Assembly: GCF_027579695.1 (NCBI RefSeq)
Contig: NC_083570.1
Coordinates: 7,667,793-7,731,792, forward strand
DNA: 64,000 nucleotides
Reading direction: 5' to 3'
Source of the DNA: Neoarius graeffei
Lineage: Eukaryota; Chordata; Actinopteri; Siluriformes; Ariidae
The notes under the pieces are model-generated. The model was not told the origin of the DNA. It was given only the letters and a program-made list of their open reading frames with translations, and made no database searches. Within the stretch, counting starts at the first letter, position 1; each line of letters opens with the position of its first letter. Below are positions 31,431-42,494 of this stretch, piece after piece. Position numbers and translations under genes: made by a program.

Positions 31431-33526
31431 ATACACACACATTGTTATATATAATAGTGTTTTTATTTCAATAAGTATTAAAATAGGCATCAGGTGTTTT
31501 AATTAACTACAGCTCAGATTGCAGGAAATAGGGTGTGTAAGATCTCTTTTTGAAAAAAATTTCCCAGGATACAGATACAGATTTTCTGCTTTTTTCATCA
31601 GGACCCACTCTCATCCCTGCTAGGCTATTACACTCATCGGCTATCTATGACCACACTAGCTCGCTAGCTTCTACCCAGAGATGTAACTTGTTTAATCAAC
31701 AGTCTTTTATCCTAAGATAAGCGTTAAACCACGAATTCCAATGATAGCAACCGTATCTTATGTAGCGTAGCATAGTCTACTGTTGCACGGACATTGACTG
31801 ACTTTCCGCTTCTTTGTAAAGAATGTCCTTATGTCCATTGTGTCTGGGGAGGAGCAAATACTGCAAACAATTCATCATCAACCAAGAATACCCCATTAGG
31901 CTAAGCTTATTTCACTGTTTAGTTGAACATTAATTTAACGTGTCCTAGGGTTAATTTTGAGGGCAGATAACAAAAGAATAAGGTTTTAGCAAAAGCTAGA
32001 CATTGTGAGGTTGCAATGGGGATGACGTCACTTCCTCCACTTTCCAGCAGCTGCACCAACATTTCTGTGCTCGCGCTGAGATTCACTTCACTCGCGCGCG
32101 GTGAGCTGTTGTAGGGAGCGCCCGGAAAACCTGGAGTGGATTTTCAGTGGTCTGTGTTTTCTCTTATCGATCAGGTGGAATGGATTCTTTCACAAAGCAA
32201 TAGAAATGGCGCTGGGTGAACTCATATTTTATGTTAAATGTGGGGCGTCCAAACGAAGAATTATGAAATGTGTGGGGGACATGTCCCCTTCACATTCAAT
32301 GGTGGCGACGCCCATGCTGTGTTGGGTGTGTTGTTAACCCGTGTGGATTTAAGTGAAATACGTGAGAAGTTCTGTGGTCAAGACAACGTTTTAAGGTAAG
32401 GACACTTGATTATTAATGTTTGCCCGCCGTGGCTTGTTGACGAAAGGCCCACATGATTTTGCCTTATGCAGCTACTGCTAGCGTCATGCTTTGAACTAGG
32501 TTAAGCTCATTTGCGCTAAAGGATGGGTTTATTGAAGGACTTTGATGTAGCTAGTTTCTTTTTAAAAAATCGTATGCTCAAAACAGTATGCCCGTGTTCA
32601 TCATGTTTAACTTTTTTCTTGATGGAGTGCGTGAAATATTGTTGCAAGTGGTATTTCGATGCAGTCATGTCAAAAAGGCAGTTGAATGCACGGTCTTATT
32701 CAAGGAGAAGGAAGACTTGCATGATGCTTGAACATGGATCGGTAAAATAGACCCTAGTAGGACTTGGTTTGGTGTATTTCGGTCTGTAGAGTTATGAGTT
32801 TGGCCGCTGTCCATGGTGTTTACGTTTCATGTGGCCGCCGAGCCAAGTACCTTAACTTGCAGTGAATGTTTTCATGCCGCCGAGCTATTTTTATGTATTT
32901 TATTTTTTAAAAGGACTTGTCTGTAGGTGTGTGTGTTTTATGTTTACAACACATAGGTCTACATTATAGCACACGTGCGCTTGTGTGGTTATCTCTGGCC
33001 ATGCCCCTGTGTGAAAGTTACGCAGTATCACTGTCCTGTCCGTGGTAATAATCAGAACCAGCTCTGTAATGATAATGTGCGCGTTCTTCTCTCCCTCTGT
33101 GGTCGGATGTGTTGAGCGATGTGAGTGTGGGCCTTGCGCAGTTACGCTGAGCCAAACGTAACCTATCATAGGCTTCTAGGCTAATTACGCGCTTACACTG
33201 TAAATGCTTGAAATGTATTGCAAATAAAATAGAGTGTTTTCCTGGCCAATGGTAAGGGTAGGGTTGACAGGTAGCCTATGAGGGGCCTCAAAAAACCCAG
33301 TAGCCCCTGGGCCACGGGTGTTGATAAAGCGCCCCTAATTTTTCAGTATTATGTCAGTGCAAGAAACATTTAGAAGTATAACATATCTTGCTAAAAAATT
33401 ACTTTGCTAAAAAGAAAATTGTTCTTTTAGCATTTCTTGCTAAGCAAAATTGCAAATTGCTAAAGAAAAAATTTGAGTCTTTAGCACTTTTCGCTAAAAC
33501 AATTTGGGTACTAGAGTGAGCACAGC
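31431..33526. other. Gene-poor region with a possible CpG-rich 5' exon
   Basis: Around 32030-32400 the sequence becomes GC/CpG-rich, with GACGTCACTTCC and CGCGCGCGG, and ends at ACGTTTTAAG|GTAAGG, a good donor. An open frame from 32101 has no recognisable domain. It may be a 5' untranslated exon of a transposon or host gene. The part from about 33240 to 33526 resembles degenerate transposon ends. I identify no protein. Confidence 0.35.
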
Positions 33527-33529
33527 CAT

Positions 33530-33640
33530 GATCTCGCTGTGTTTGTGTTCCTCCTCTCTCTCTCTCTCTCTCTCTCTATCGCTCCTTCAAACACAGAACC
33601 AGTTCATGTGTCCAGTGTGTCTGGACTCATTTAAGTGACA
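33530..33640 (+). pseudogene. TRIM first-exon remnant (duplicate of 1562-1667)
   Basis: Reads the TC-rich tract, ACACAGAACCAG and then QFMCPVCLDS and a stop, with the same start-codon deletion and the same junction to the hAT remnant as the left arm. It therefore formed before the duplication. Confidence 0.7.
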
Positions 33641-33846
33641 ATGATGTAGACATTTTCTTAAAACTGTGTGTTTTATTGTATGCTGATACTATAGTATGAG
33701 CAGAATCTGCAGAAGAACTGCAATTTGTGCAAAACGCAGTACATAGGTATTGTCAGGAATGGGCTTTAACTGAAATGTTACAAAAACAAAGATGGTTATT
33801 TTTTCATGAGGTAAAGTACGTAACTGTCCCTGTACTCCTGTAGAGT

Positions 33847-34500
33847 TCATACAGCATTCTGCAATAATGCAGACGCTTTGAGGAGATCAGTGGTCTTCTC
33901 CTGCAGTAACTTTGAGATGGCATTAGTGCACTCCAAAATCTTTGTCTGAAGGCTGATTAAAAATATGAACTGAAATTTAGTAATGGCCTGTTTAAGTGCA
34001 TCTGCCTCATCTCGTTCATTCGTTTTCTCGCTTGTAAGTGAGAGCTTTAATGACGTCTCCATATCTGTACTTTAACGCAACAAGCGCATCGTAGCGGGAG
34101 GACCAGCGGGTTGGGCAGAGGTGTTTCAAGGTTATGTCCCTGCTCTCTGGGCTCAGTAAGTCGCCAAGTAATGCCCATCTCTTAACACTGTTGGCAACCA
34201 CATCATGAAACTGTCTAATCTCTGGGATCATTTTGACAGAATCATTTAGTACCAAATTCAGACAATGAGCCACACAGTGCACATACAAAGCAAGGGGCTC
34301 CTGCTCCGCTATTCTCACTTGAACACCAGAATAAATTCCGCTCATGTTTGCTGCGCCGTCATAACCCTGTCCACGGCATCTGGAGAGATCTAAGCCATTC
34401 CCTTCAATGCAGCTGATAATTCGGCCCTCCAGTTCAGAAGTGGATGCGTTCACAGTTATCTCGAATCCAAGAAAAGCCTCAACTATCCTGATTTCATAGG
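33847..34500 (-). pseudogene. hAT transposase fragment (duplicate of 735-1400)
   Basis: Minus-strand frame 34453-34016 with RGQGYDGAANMSG and the PTRWSSRYDAL block; an upstream VEAFLGFEITV piece is better preserved than in the left arm. The frame breaks at the same codon (..YKRENE) and resumes as QAITKFQFIFLISLQTKILE at 33847-34030. Confidence 0.75.
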
Positions 34501-35186
34501 TTTTATTTTATTTTTTTTAAACATGATAAGAATGTGTAGCAAAAATGAGAGATATATAGGTCAACTAGTCTGTAATCATGTGAAAACTTGTAGGTTTCAA
34601 GGAATTTCCAATGAAATCGCGTAAGACACATTTATCCAGTCCCCCCAGGATTTCGCGGGCCTTTTCTGTGATTGTTGCGGGCTAAAATGTCTGATGTTGC
34701 GGGGGTGTTTTCCAAAAAATTACGATGAAAGTTGCGGTGTTTTTTCGGTTTTTGTTGCGATTACATTGCGGGAGGAAGTGAAAGTTGCGAGAAATTGTTG
34801 CGATTTTCTCTTTTTGTGATTAAAATTGAGTGATATGTTAAATATTAAGTTATTACTGAAAAACTATTGATTAAAAAAACAAAGACACTGAGAAATGGTC
34901 CTGTAAAAAACTTTACCAATATAAAAGATTACCAGGACTACAAAAATGCAGGAAAATAGGCTTTACTTATCCAAATGCACCTGTTGGTTTAAAAGTTAAA
35001 GTGCACAGAGCCTCACAGCACAACATGAAGTTACCTTAAAATATAATATAAATGCCCCAGCTTTCATGTAAGAAAAAAAAAAACTATTAATACCAGTACT
35101 GTGTGCAGGCAGCAGGGTTCCCACACCTTAGCCTAGTTAACATCAAATTCAAGGACCAATTTCCTCAAATTCAAGGACCATACACG

Positions 35187-36073
35187 GCGGCATTTACCTA
35201 TTGCTACTGCTGGATATGTTATCAGTAAATGACCATAGCACTTGTAGCTCCAGCCTAGCATAGGTCATTGAATCAGATTGCACTACTTGATTTGGACACA
35301 TGGAGGGACTATTTTCAGATGTGGCAGCACATTTCTGTGATTACTAAACCGGAATGAGAATACAGTTCCATGTCATATCAGCCTAGAAAATAGCCACGTT
35401 TCCTTCTCTCCTCTTTCTATTGATCTTAGTACACTTTGCAACTACAGAAGAGTTAAGTTTTAATTAGGAAAAATATCATAATTCTTAGTCACTTTTGAGC
35501 AAGATGCTGATAGGCGAGATGCTAATAGTCTAATCTGATTCCATGACCTATGCTAGGCTGGAGTTAAAACTTCTACAGTCAGACTCAGAGAACAGCTGGA
35601 TGAACTGGAGAAAGCTCAATTGTCAATTGTTTAACTTGAGGGGAGGTGGAAAATTAGTATATTTCCCCAAATGGTGGCTGTATCCCTTTAAGCAGTTGAA
35701 ATACCAGTTTGAAAAGCATTGCGTCCAAGCACATGTTTATTGTAGCCTACAGTAAAATTACAGCTGACTCTAGTTCAGAATGCAGATATCAGGGCTAACT
35801 GAAGTAGGTTTCATTCTTTAAGACACATTCAACACCATGCAATATCTGGATAAAGCCTAGTAATGTCATGGTGACTGTAGGACACTTAATACAATATTAA
35901 ATGTAGGATAAACTATCAGTAATGACAAGCTAAACTTCTATTATAGATAAGCCATTTTCTTCGAAGCCAAACACTGCAGAGGGCCAAGGGAGATAATATG
36001 GCAATGCCATCCACTGTTATAAGAAATTAACCTGCAAGCCAGATAAGTTTTTAAGTTTCAGTTTCAGTTTTTC
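35187..36073. other. No recognisable gene
   Basis: AT-rich, with a CATAGGTCATTGAATCAGATT segment near 35260 whose reverse complement occurs near 35535. A 70-codon frame (35543-35755) has no motif. Confidence 0.4.
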
Positions 36074-36649
36074 CCATACTGATGGGATAGTGGTTAAATC
36101 CTGACCTCTAGTGGTGACAGGTGGAACTGCTTGGCTCTCACAGTTTTGGAGATTGAAGCAGCGCATTACCGATATATTTCAACCTATGCTACCCTGCGAT
36201 GTCGCAACCTCCACGTTCTTTGAGTGAAAACCACAACGCAGACACACATGAGGGGTTACACACATACCTGAGTAGGTTAACTGGTAAATTGGATGTAAAC
36301 AGTGCTTAGACGGAATTAATTATTCATGCTTCAGTGAACGTTCTAAATCAACACAGATTGATAGAGATTACATCTGCCTCCTTGTAAATGTTATCAGTGT
36401 ATTTTGTGTTGCTGTTTGTGTTGATTTGAGTGCATTTTTGTCTAAGTTTTGAAAAGACACGTGAGAATAGCTAAAATTCCATCTCTCCCCACACTAGCAT
36501 TACCTCAACCTATGCTGCCCTGCAGAGTCCCAACCTTTTGCTGTTTGTGCCAGGTACATATCATGCAATTTTCTGTGACATTCCTTTTGTATTTTATTTT
36601 ATTCATAAATATGGCACAGTTTTGGAGACTGAGCCAGCGCATTACCGAT
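36074..36649. repeat. Repeat hit by the Gypsy element (inverted copy 54129-55688)
   Basis: Matches 55688 down to about 54260 on the opposite strand. It contains an extra internal copy (about 36165-36290) of the segment that also follows the Gypsy element at 41579-41696. Supplies the empty site for the hAT at 54341. Confidence 0.8.
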
Positions 36650-36957
36650 TGTAGCTTTCCCTAGGTGTGGGTGGAGCACAGAGGACGGCAGGACAGAGAT
36701 CAGGTTCAACAAATGGTTTTATTGTTCCACTTTTCAGGGGACACAATAGGTTTGACGCAGGCACACACACACATCAGGTGTCTGGTTCGGGAGAGATCTC
36801 CTCTGCTCTCGCTCTCCCTCCCTAAATAGGGCGCGGTCCCTGGGAAGACACACAAACACAGGTTAATTGCTCTCAGGTGAAGTGAATCTGCCACTTACCT
36901 TCCCTGACTCCGCCCTCCTGTCACAGACCGGTGCTTGACCACGCCCCCGCTGCCACA
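36650..36957 (-). repeat. 3' LTR of the Gypsy element
   Basis: Starts TGTAGCTTTCCC and ends GCTGCCACA on the plus strand. Next to it (36958 onward) is CCCCCACCGCCC, whose minus-strand reading GGGCGGTGGGGG is the polypurine tract. Confidence 0.93.
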
Positions 36958-38491
36958 TACCCCCACCGCCCGACTCAGGCCAGGCAGCCGTCCGGCCCGC
37001 AGCCGACTCCCCCCCCCCTTGACGGGAGAGGAAGTCCGCCACGACCATCTGCGCCCCCGGCCTGTGGACCACCTTGAAATTAAAGGGTTGGAGCGCCAGA
37101 TACCAACGGGTGATCCGCGCGTTGGCATCTTTCATGCGGTGGAGCCACTGGAGGGGCGCGTGGTCCGAACAGAGGGTGAAAGAGCGCCCCAGCAGGTAGT
37201 ACCGGAGGGCGAGGACCGCCCATTTGATCGCCAGGCACTCCTTCTCAATCGTGCTATAGCGCCCCTCACGCACTGACAACTTCCGGCTGATGTATAGGAC
37301 CGGGCGATCCTCCCCCTCCACCTGCTGGGACAAAACGGCCCCCAGCCCTCTGTCCGACGCATCCGTCTGTAACATAAAAGGGAGAGAGAAGTCAGGGGAG
37401 TGTAAAAGTGGCCCCCCACACAGTGCAGCCTTTACCTCAGAGAAAGCCCGCTGGCACTGCTCCGTCCACTGGACCGGATCTGGCGCCCCCTTTTTAGTGA
37501 GGTCAGTCAGCGGGCTGGTGACGTCCGAATAATTAGGTATAAACCTACGATAGTAGCCAGCCAGCCCCAGGAACTGTCTCACCCCCTTTTTGGTCTTGGG
37601 CCTCGGGCAGGCCGCAATCGCTGCTGTCTTATTAATTTGGGGACGCACCTGCCCGTTGCCCAAGTGGAAGCCCAGATACCGTACTTCCACCCGCCCAATC
37701 GCACACTTCTTTGGGTTGGCCATGAGTCCCGCCCGTCTCAGCGACCTAAGGACGGCCCTTAGGTGTTGCAGGTGCCGCTGCCAGTCGTTACTATAAACGA
37801 TAATGTCGTCCAGGTAGGCGGCCGCATAGGTGGCGTGGGGCCGGAGGACCCGGTCCATCAGCCGCTGAAACGTAGCAGGTGCCCCAAACAGCCCAAACGG
37901 AAGTGTGATGAACTGGTGTAAGCCGAACGGTGTGGAAAAGGCCGTTTTCTCCCGGGATAATGGAGTCAAGGGGATCTGCCAATATCCCTTCGTTAAATCC
38001 AGTGTCGAGTAAAAGCGAGCCGTGCCTAGTCGATCGAGCAGCTCATCAATACGAGGCATTGGGTACGCATCGAATTTAGACACCGCGTTGACTTTTCTAT
38101 AGTCCACACAGAACCGGACCGAGCCGTTGGCCTTGGGAACCAAGACCACCGGGCTGCTCCAGTCGCTGTGGGACTCCTCGACGATGCCCATTTCGAGCAT
38201 GGCCTGAAGTTCTTCCCGAACCACCTTTTTTTTGTGTTCGGGTAGTCTATAAGGGCGGCTACGCACTACCACCCCCGGGGGTGTCTCTATGTGGTGTTCT
38301 ATGAGGTTAGTGCGACCGGGCAGGGGCGAGAACACATCCGAAAACTCGGCCAGCAACTGGGCGACCTCCGTGAGTTGGGTCGGGGAGAGGTGGTCTCCAC
38401 AGGGGACCGGAGAGGTATGTGATGCCAAATTCCCTTTTTGAACCTCCGGCCCCAGCTCCGCCTTCTCCGGAACTACCGACACCAACGCCAC
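36863..38491 (-). CDS. Gypsy reverse transcriptase and RNase H
   Basis: Open for 542 codons in a different frame from the preceding ORF, overlapping it by 19 nt. Reverse transcriptase blocks: KANGSVRFCVDYRKVN, LDLTKGYWQIPL, LPFGLFGAPATFQRLMD, and the catalytic AYLDDIIVYS near residue 225. RNase H follows with LQTDASDRGLGAVLSQ and SDHAPLQWL. The reading continues into the 3' LTR. The region before the first Met also reads as pol sequence, so the Met is not a true start but marks the site of the frameshift. Confidence 0.92.
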   Translation of the reverse strand: MALVSVVPEKAELGPEVQKGNLASHTSPVPCGDHLSPTQLTEVAQLLAEFSDVFSPLPGRTNLIEHHIETPPGVVVRSRPYRLPEHKKKVVREELQAMLEMGIVEESHSDWSSPVVLVPKANGSVRFCVDYRKVNAVSKFDAYPMPRIDELLDRLGTARFYSTLDLTKGYWQIPLTPLSREKTAFSTPFGLHQFITLPFGLFGAPATFQRLMDRVLRPHATYAAAYLDDIIVYSNDWQRHLQHLRAVLRSLRRAGLMANPKKCAIGRVEVRYLGFHLGNGQVRPQINKTAAIAACPRPKTKKGVRQFLGLAGYYRRFIPNYSDVTSPLTDLTKKGAPDPVQWTEQCQRAFSEVKAALCGGPLLHSPDFSLPFMLQTDASDRGLGAVLSQQVEGEDRPVLYISRKLSVREGRYSTIEKECLAIKWAVLALRYYLLGRSFTLCSDHAPLQWLHRMKDANARITRWYLALQPFNFKVVHRPGAQMVVADFLSRQGGGESAAGRTAAWPESGGGGMWQRGRGQAPVCDRRAESGKVSGRFTSPESN

Positions 38492-41250
38492 GGGGACCTC
38501 CTCGTTCCAGAGTTTGAGCAGATTGAGGTGGTAAATCTGTAGCGCCCCACCCCGTCTGTTCGCCTCACCTCATAGTCGACGTCCCCGACTCGCCGTGTGA
38601 CCTCAAAGGGTCCTTGCCACTTGGCGATTAATTTGGAGCTCGACGTGGGCAAGAGTACGAGTACTTTATCTCCCGGTGTGAACTCTCTAAGGCGCGTACC
38701 CTTGTTGTACAGGCGGGCTTGCCGTTCCTGGGCCCGCCGCAAATTCTCCTGAGTTAGGTGGGTGAGCGTGTGGAGTTTTGCGCGCAGGTCCATAACGTAC
38801 TGAATTTCATTCTTACTTTGTGAAGGTCCCTCCTCCCAATTTTCCCGCAGCACATCCAGGATGCCGCGCGGCTTACGCCCATATAATAATTCGAACGGGG
38901 AGAACCCCGTGGAGGCTTGAGGGACCTCTCGCACTGAGAACAGCAAGGGTTCGAGCCACTTGTCCCAATTACGTGCGTCCTCACTTACGAATTTTTTAAT
39001 AATATTTTTGAGGGTGCGGTTGAACCGTTCTACTAAACCGTCCGTTTGTGGGTGATATACACTGGTGCGGATCGGCTTAATCCCCAATAACCCATACAGT
39101 TCGCGTAGTGTTCGTGACATAAACGTAGTGCCTTGATCAGTCAGAATCTCTTTCGGGATTCCAACTCGGGAGATGACGCGGAAGAGTGCCTCTGCAATAC
39201 TGCGTGCTGAGATATTGCGCAGAGGCACTGCTTCCGGGTATCGCGTTGCATAGTCCACTAGAACTAATATAAAGCGGTACCCTCGTGCTGACCGATCTAA
39301 TGGCCCAACGAGATCCATCCCAATTCTTTCAAACGGGGTCTCGATTAACGGTAGAGGGCGCAATGGCGCTTTTGGAATGGCCGCTGGATTTACTAACTGG
39401 CATTCGCGGCATGCCGTACACCACCTACGGACATCGCCGCGAATCCCCGGCCAATAGAATCGGGCCATTATTCGGGCTAGTGTTTTATCCTGCCCTAAGT
39501 GTCCAGCCATGGGATTAAAGTGAGCCGCCTGGAATACCAATTCCCGGCGGCTCTTTGGAATCAAAAGCTGCGTGACTCGCTCTTTAGTTTGAGTGTCCTG
39601 CGTCACTCGGTATAATCTATCCTTCATAATCGCGAAGTAGGGGAAGGACGGGGTGGCGTTCGGCGGGAGCGTTTGACCATCGATTACTCTCACTTGGTCA
39701 AACGCATGCCGCAGAGTCTCGTCTCGCGACTGCTCTAATGGGAAATCCGCGAGGGATTCCCCAATAGAGAGAGGAGGAGCCGGTGGCTCCTCACCCTGAC
39801 GCGGAGATGACGTAGACGGCTCCGCGACAGCTGCTCCCGCCAAAACGACACCGGGACCTCCCCCTGTCAACTGGCAGGACCCACTCTCTACTAGGCGCGT
39901 CATTAAACCCCGAAATCCCGGCCAATCCGTCCCCAAAATTAACGAGTGGGTAAGGCGAGGATTAACCGCCGCCTTCACTATAAATTTTTCCCCTCTGAAA
40001 ATAATATGGACCGACACCAAAGGGTAGCTGTGAACATCCCCGTGCACACACAAAACCTTCACCCCTTGTGCTCCCCCCAATGCCTCGTTTTGAACCAGGC
40101 TTTGGCGAATTGAGGTCTGATTACAACCAGAATCCACCAATGCCTGATGTGTAGCCCCTTGGATACTCACCGGTATGCGATACGCTCCGGCCCGATCGAG
40201 GGCGGCCTCTGGCGCGTCGGGGATCCGAACCACCGCGCCCACTTCCATTGCTGTGCACTGCTGTTGAAGGTGGTCCGGTTCCCCGCAGCGCCAGCAAACC
40301 GGCCCGGGCTTCCCCTCTGCACCGGTGCTCTGGGGCTCACTCACCTGAGGTGGGGGAGAGACAGACACAGAAGGGAGAAACGGGAGGGCACCGCGGGTGC
40401 GGCGGGCCGGCAGGGGTGGTGCCGGCCCCCGCCTCCGCGGTGGGGGAATGGGGCGAGGACGGGACAAAGAAGGAGGAGAGAGAGAGAGAGAAAGAGAAGA
40501 GGAGAGAAGAGATGTCGACATCTGCTGTCCTGCCGCCAAGACAGCCGCCAGATGATCCTCCGCCAGCTCGACTGCCTGATCCAGCGACGCCGGGCGGTGG
40601 CACTGGACCCACTCCGCGGCTCCTGCTGGTAAGCGGGCGATGAACTGTTCCAGTACCACCTGATCGACGATTCCCTCGGCGTCGCGATCTTCGGCCCTCA
40701 GCCACCGCCAGTAGGCGTCCCGGAGCTGCTGGCCGAACGCGAACGGGCTGCCGACTTCCTCCATCCGCAGCGCGCGGAAGCGCTGGCGCTGCTGCTCCGG
40801 CGTGCGCCCCACGCGCTGAAGGACAGCCCGGCGAAGGTCGGCGTAGGCCAGCCGGCGATCGGCGGGGAGCTGTAGTGCAGCCAGCTGCGCCTCTCCCGTC
40901 AGGAGGGGGAGGAGGCGCGCCGCGCGCTGCTCCATCGGCCACCCCGAGGTTTCAGCGACCTGCTCGAATAACGTGAAGAAAGCCTCGGGGTCATCCTGCG
41001 GGCCCATCTTAGTTAAGGTGAAGGGAGACGGGCCCGCGGCCGGAGCGCTGGTGGGCCCCGCCGACGCGAGGAGACGCCGGAACGCCTTGCGATCTTCTTG
41101 CTGGGCCAGCACCAGGGCATCGAAGCGCCGCTCTTGTTCCTCTCGGAGTGTGACGAGCGCCTGGTGCTGGCTTTGCTGAGCCGTGGCGAGGGCGTGGACC
41201 AGGTCGGTGAACGGGGAGGATTCCATGGGGCTGCTGGGTTGGTGCTCCAT
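38473..41250 (-). CDS. Gypsy gag-protease-integrase polyprotein
   Basis: Starts at ATG 41250 just inside the primer binding site; the frame is open further into the LTR, but this Met fits. Gag spans residues 1 to about 330 and ends in a CCHC zinc knuckle (CWRCGEPDHLQQQC, about 317-330). The aspartic protease motif is LVDSGCNQTS near residue 370. The integrase has its HHCC finger (GHLGQDK to CTACRECQ, about 580-615) and catalytic D (MDLVGPL), D (LTDQGT) and E (VERFNRTLKN). A chromodomain-like or linker tail follows. Integrase precedes reverse transcriptase, unlike standard Gypsy. The frame shifts by one base near 38550, at a G-rich stretch, so reverse transcriptase is not fused. Confidence 0.9.
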   Translation of the reverse strand: MEHQPSSPMESSPFTDLVHALATAQQSQHQALVTLREEQERRFDALVLAQQEDRKAFRRLLASAGPTSAPAAGPSPFTLTKMGPQDDPEAFFTLFEQVAETSGWPMEQRAARLLPLLTGEAQLAALQLPADRRLAYADLRRAVLQRVGRTPEQQRQRFRALRMEEVGSPFAFGQQLRDAYWRWLRAEDRDAEGIVDQVVLEQFIARLPAGAAEWVQCHRPASLDQAVELAEDHLAAVLAAGQQMSTSLLSSSLSLSLSPPSLSRPRPIPPPRRRGPAPPLPARRTRGALPFLPSVSVSPPPQVSEPQSTGAEGKPGPVCWRCGEPDHLQQQCTAMEVGAVVRIPDAPEAALDRAGAYRIPVSIQGATHQALVDSGCNQTSIRQSLVQNEALGGAQGVKVLCVHGDVHSYPLVSVHIIFRGEKFIVKAAVNPRLTHSLILGTDWPGFRGLMTRLVESGSCQLTGGGPGVVLAGAAVAEPSTSSPRQGEEPPAPPLSIGESLADFPLEQSRDETLRHAFDQVRVIDGQTLPPNATPSFPYFAIMKDRLYRVTQDTQTKERVTQLLIPKSRRELVFQAAHFNPMAGHLGQDKTLARIMARFYWPGIRGDVRRWCTACRECQLVNPAAIPKAPLRPLPLIETPFERIGMDLVGPLDRSARGYRFILVLVDYATRYPEAVPLRNISARSIAEALFRVISRVGIPKEILTDQGTTFMSRTLRELYGLLGIKPIRTSVYHPQTDGLVERFNRTLKNIIKKFVSEDARNWDKWLEPLLFSVREVPQASTGFSPFELLYGRKPRGILDVLRENWEEGPSQSKNEIQYVMDLRAKLHTLTHLTQENLRRAQERQARLYNKGTRLREFTPGDKVLVLLPTSSSKLIAKWQGPFEVTRRVGDVDYEVRRTDGVGRYRFTTSICSNSGTRRSPWRWCR

Positions 41251-41251
41251 T

Positions 41252-41269
41252 TCCCGGGTTTCGGCACCA
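41252..41269 (-). other. Primer binding site, tRNA-Phe type
   Basis: The plus-strand bases TCCCGGGTTTCGGCACCA equal the 3' end of vertebrate tRNA-Phe plus CCA, as I recall it. They lie one base inside the 5' LTR, where the primer tRNA would anneal. Confidence 0.75.
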
Positions 41270-41270
41270 C

Positions 41271-41578
41271 TGTAGCTTTCCCTAGGTGTGGGTGGAGCAC
41301 AGAGGACGGCAGGACAGAGATCAGGTTCAACAAATGGTTTTATTGTTCCACTTTTCAGGGGACACAATAGGTTTGACGCAGGCACACACACACATCAGGT
41401 GTCTGGTTCGGGAGAGATCTCCTCTGCTCTCGCTCTCCCTCCCTAAATAGGGCGCGGTCCCTGGGAAGACACACAAACACAGGTTAATTGCTCTCAGGTG
41501 AAGTGAATCTGCCACTTACCTTCCCTGACTCCGCCCTCCTGTCACAGACCGGTGCTTGACCACGCCCCCGCTGCCACA
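41271..41578 (-). repeat. 5' LTR of the Gypsy element
   Basis: Identical by eye to 36650-36957 over 308 bp. As the element is on the minus strand, this is the promoter-bearing LTR. Both LTRs yield the same spurious 62-codon frame. Confidence 0.93.
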
Positions 41579-41880
41579 CCGATATATTTCAACCTATGCT
41601 ACCCTGCGATGTCGCAACCTCCACGTTCTTTGAGTGAAAACCACAACGCAGACACACATGAGGGGTTACACACATACCTGAGTAGGTTAACTGGAGGCGA
41701 ATCATTTCTAAGACAACATAAACAGCTAACGAGTACCGATAGATATATCTATGTCGAGTACCAACAACTAGGCAGCTACAGGATACATCGGGAAAACTAA
41801 ATTCCTTCACGTTAGTGCCTCGGTACAATATCCCTCGGTATGCAAGTGTTAGATAGTGAAGTAAAGAAATGACCTACCTG
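41579..41880. other. Right flank of the Gypsy insertion
   Basis: 41579-41696 continues the interrupted repeat (also at 36165-36290 and inverted near 54130-54260). The rest to 41880 has no gene. Confidence 0.6.
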
Positions 41881-42494
41881 CACTGCAAAAAATAAAAATC
41901 TTAGGAAGTTTATTTGTCTATTTTCAAGTCAAAACATCTAGCCACCCTTATTATAAGACATAATTGCCCAACAAGCAAAACCTCATTTAGCTAGAAAGGC
42001 TAGTTTTTAGACAGTCCATCTTGAAAATCTTGTATAGACAAAATGTCTTGAAAAAGTCTTATTTGGAGCACCTTTGAAAATAAAACAAGTTTTTTTTTTT
42101 TTAAACAAGTAAGTACATTTTGGACATTTGTCAAATGCGGTTCATCTTGTTTCAAGAAAAAAAAACAAAGTGTGCTTGTTTTGGGAATAAATGAACTTTA
42201 AATGATCTTTGAATCTTTCATTACAATTCATACATTTCAAAACATATGTGAACAACACTGACAACTTTGAAATGCATTGCAGGAATTCAGACATGTCAGA
42301 CATAAAACAGTACTTTTTGAACAATGAAAATTTATTTTTGTATGCAGAGATAACAAAGTCTAGTTTCTAAACTATGTACGATCAGAAGGTGGATGATTCG
42401 GTGTAAAATGGCACATTAAAAGGTCAAACTTCTCCATGTCTCGAGTTGAATGCCTTCAAGCTTGACTCGCCATGATTTAACATGCCAATTTTCA

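Larger units (their letters stand above)
33527..35186. repeat. Right arm of the inverted repeat paired with 1-1667
   Basis: Reverse complement of 1-1667. It lacks the extra TRIM upstream block present at 1668-1790. The outer end carries a CAGGGTTCCCACACC motif (35113) that looks like a hAT terminus. Confidence 0.85.
36650..41578 (-). mobile_element. Gmr1-type Ty3/Gypsy LTR retrotransposon, recent, one frameshift
   Basis: Two LTRs of 308 bp (36650-36957 and 41271-41578), identical by eye, with TG..CA ends and a 5-bp duplication CCGAT (36645-36649, 41579-41583). The inverted copy of the target near 54240 is empty. Coding is on the minus strand in the order gag, protease, integrase, reverse transcriptase, RNase H. 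That order is Copia-like although the sequences are Gypsy-like, which is the hallmark of the Gmr1 group first described from deuterostomes. One frameshift separates integrase from reverse transcriptase; otherwise the frames are open. Acts by reverse transcription in cytoplasmic particles. Confidence 0.93.

Noticed and set aside
32101-32337. 78-codon frame in a CpG-rich patch
   Set aside because: No motif; kept only as a possible untranslated 5' exon.
36706-36894. 62-codon frame repeated identically at 41327-41515
   Set aside because: It is the same LTR twice, not a duplicated gene.
40147-40643. Long plus-strand frames (161 and 131 codons) with arginine- and proline-rich readings
   Set aside because: They lie opposite the GC-rich gag gene of the minus-strand Gypsy element and have no domain; shadows.
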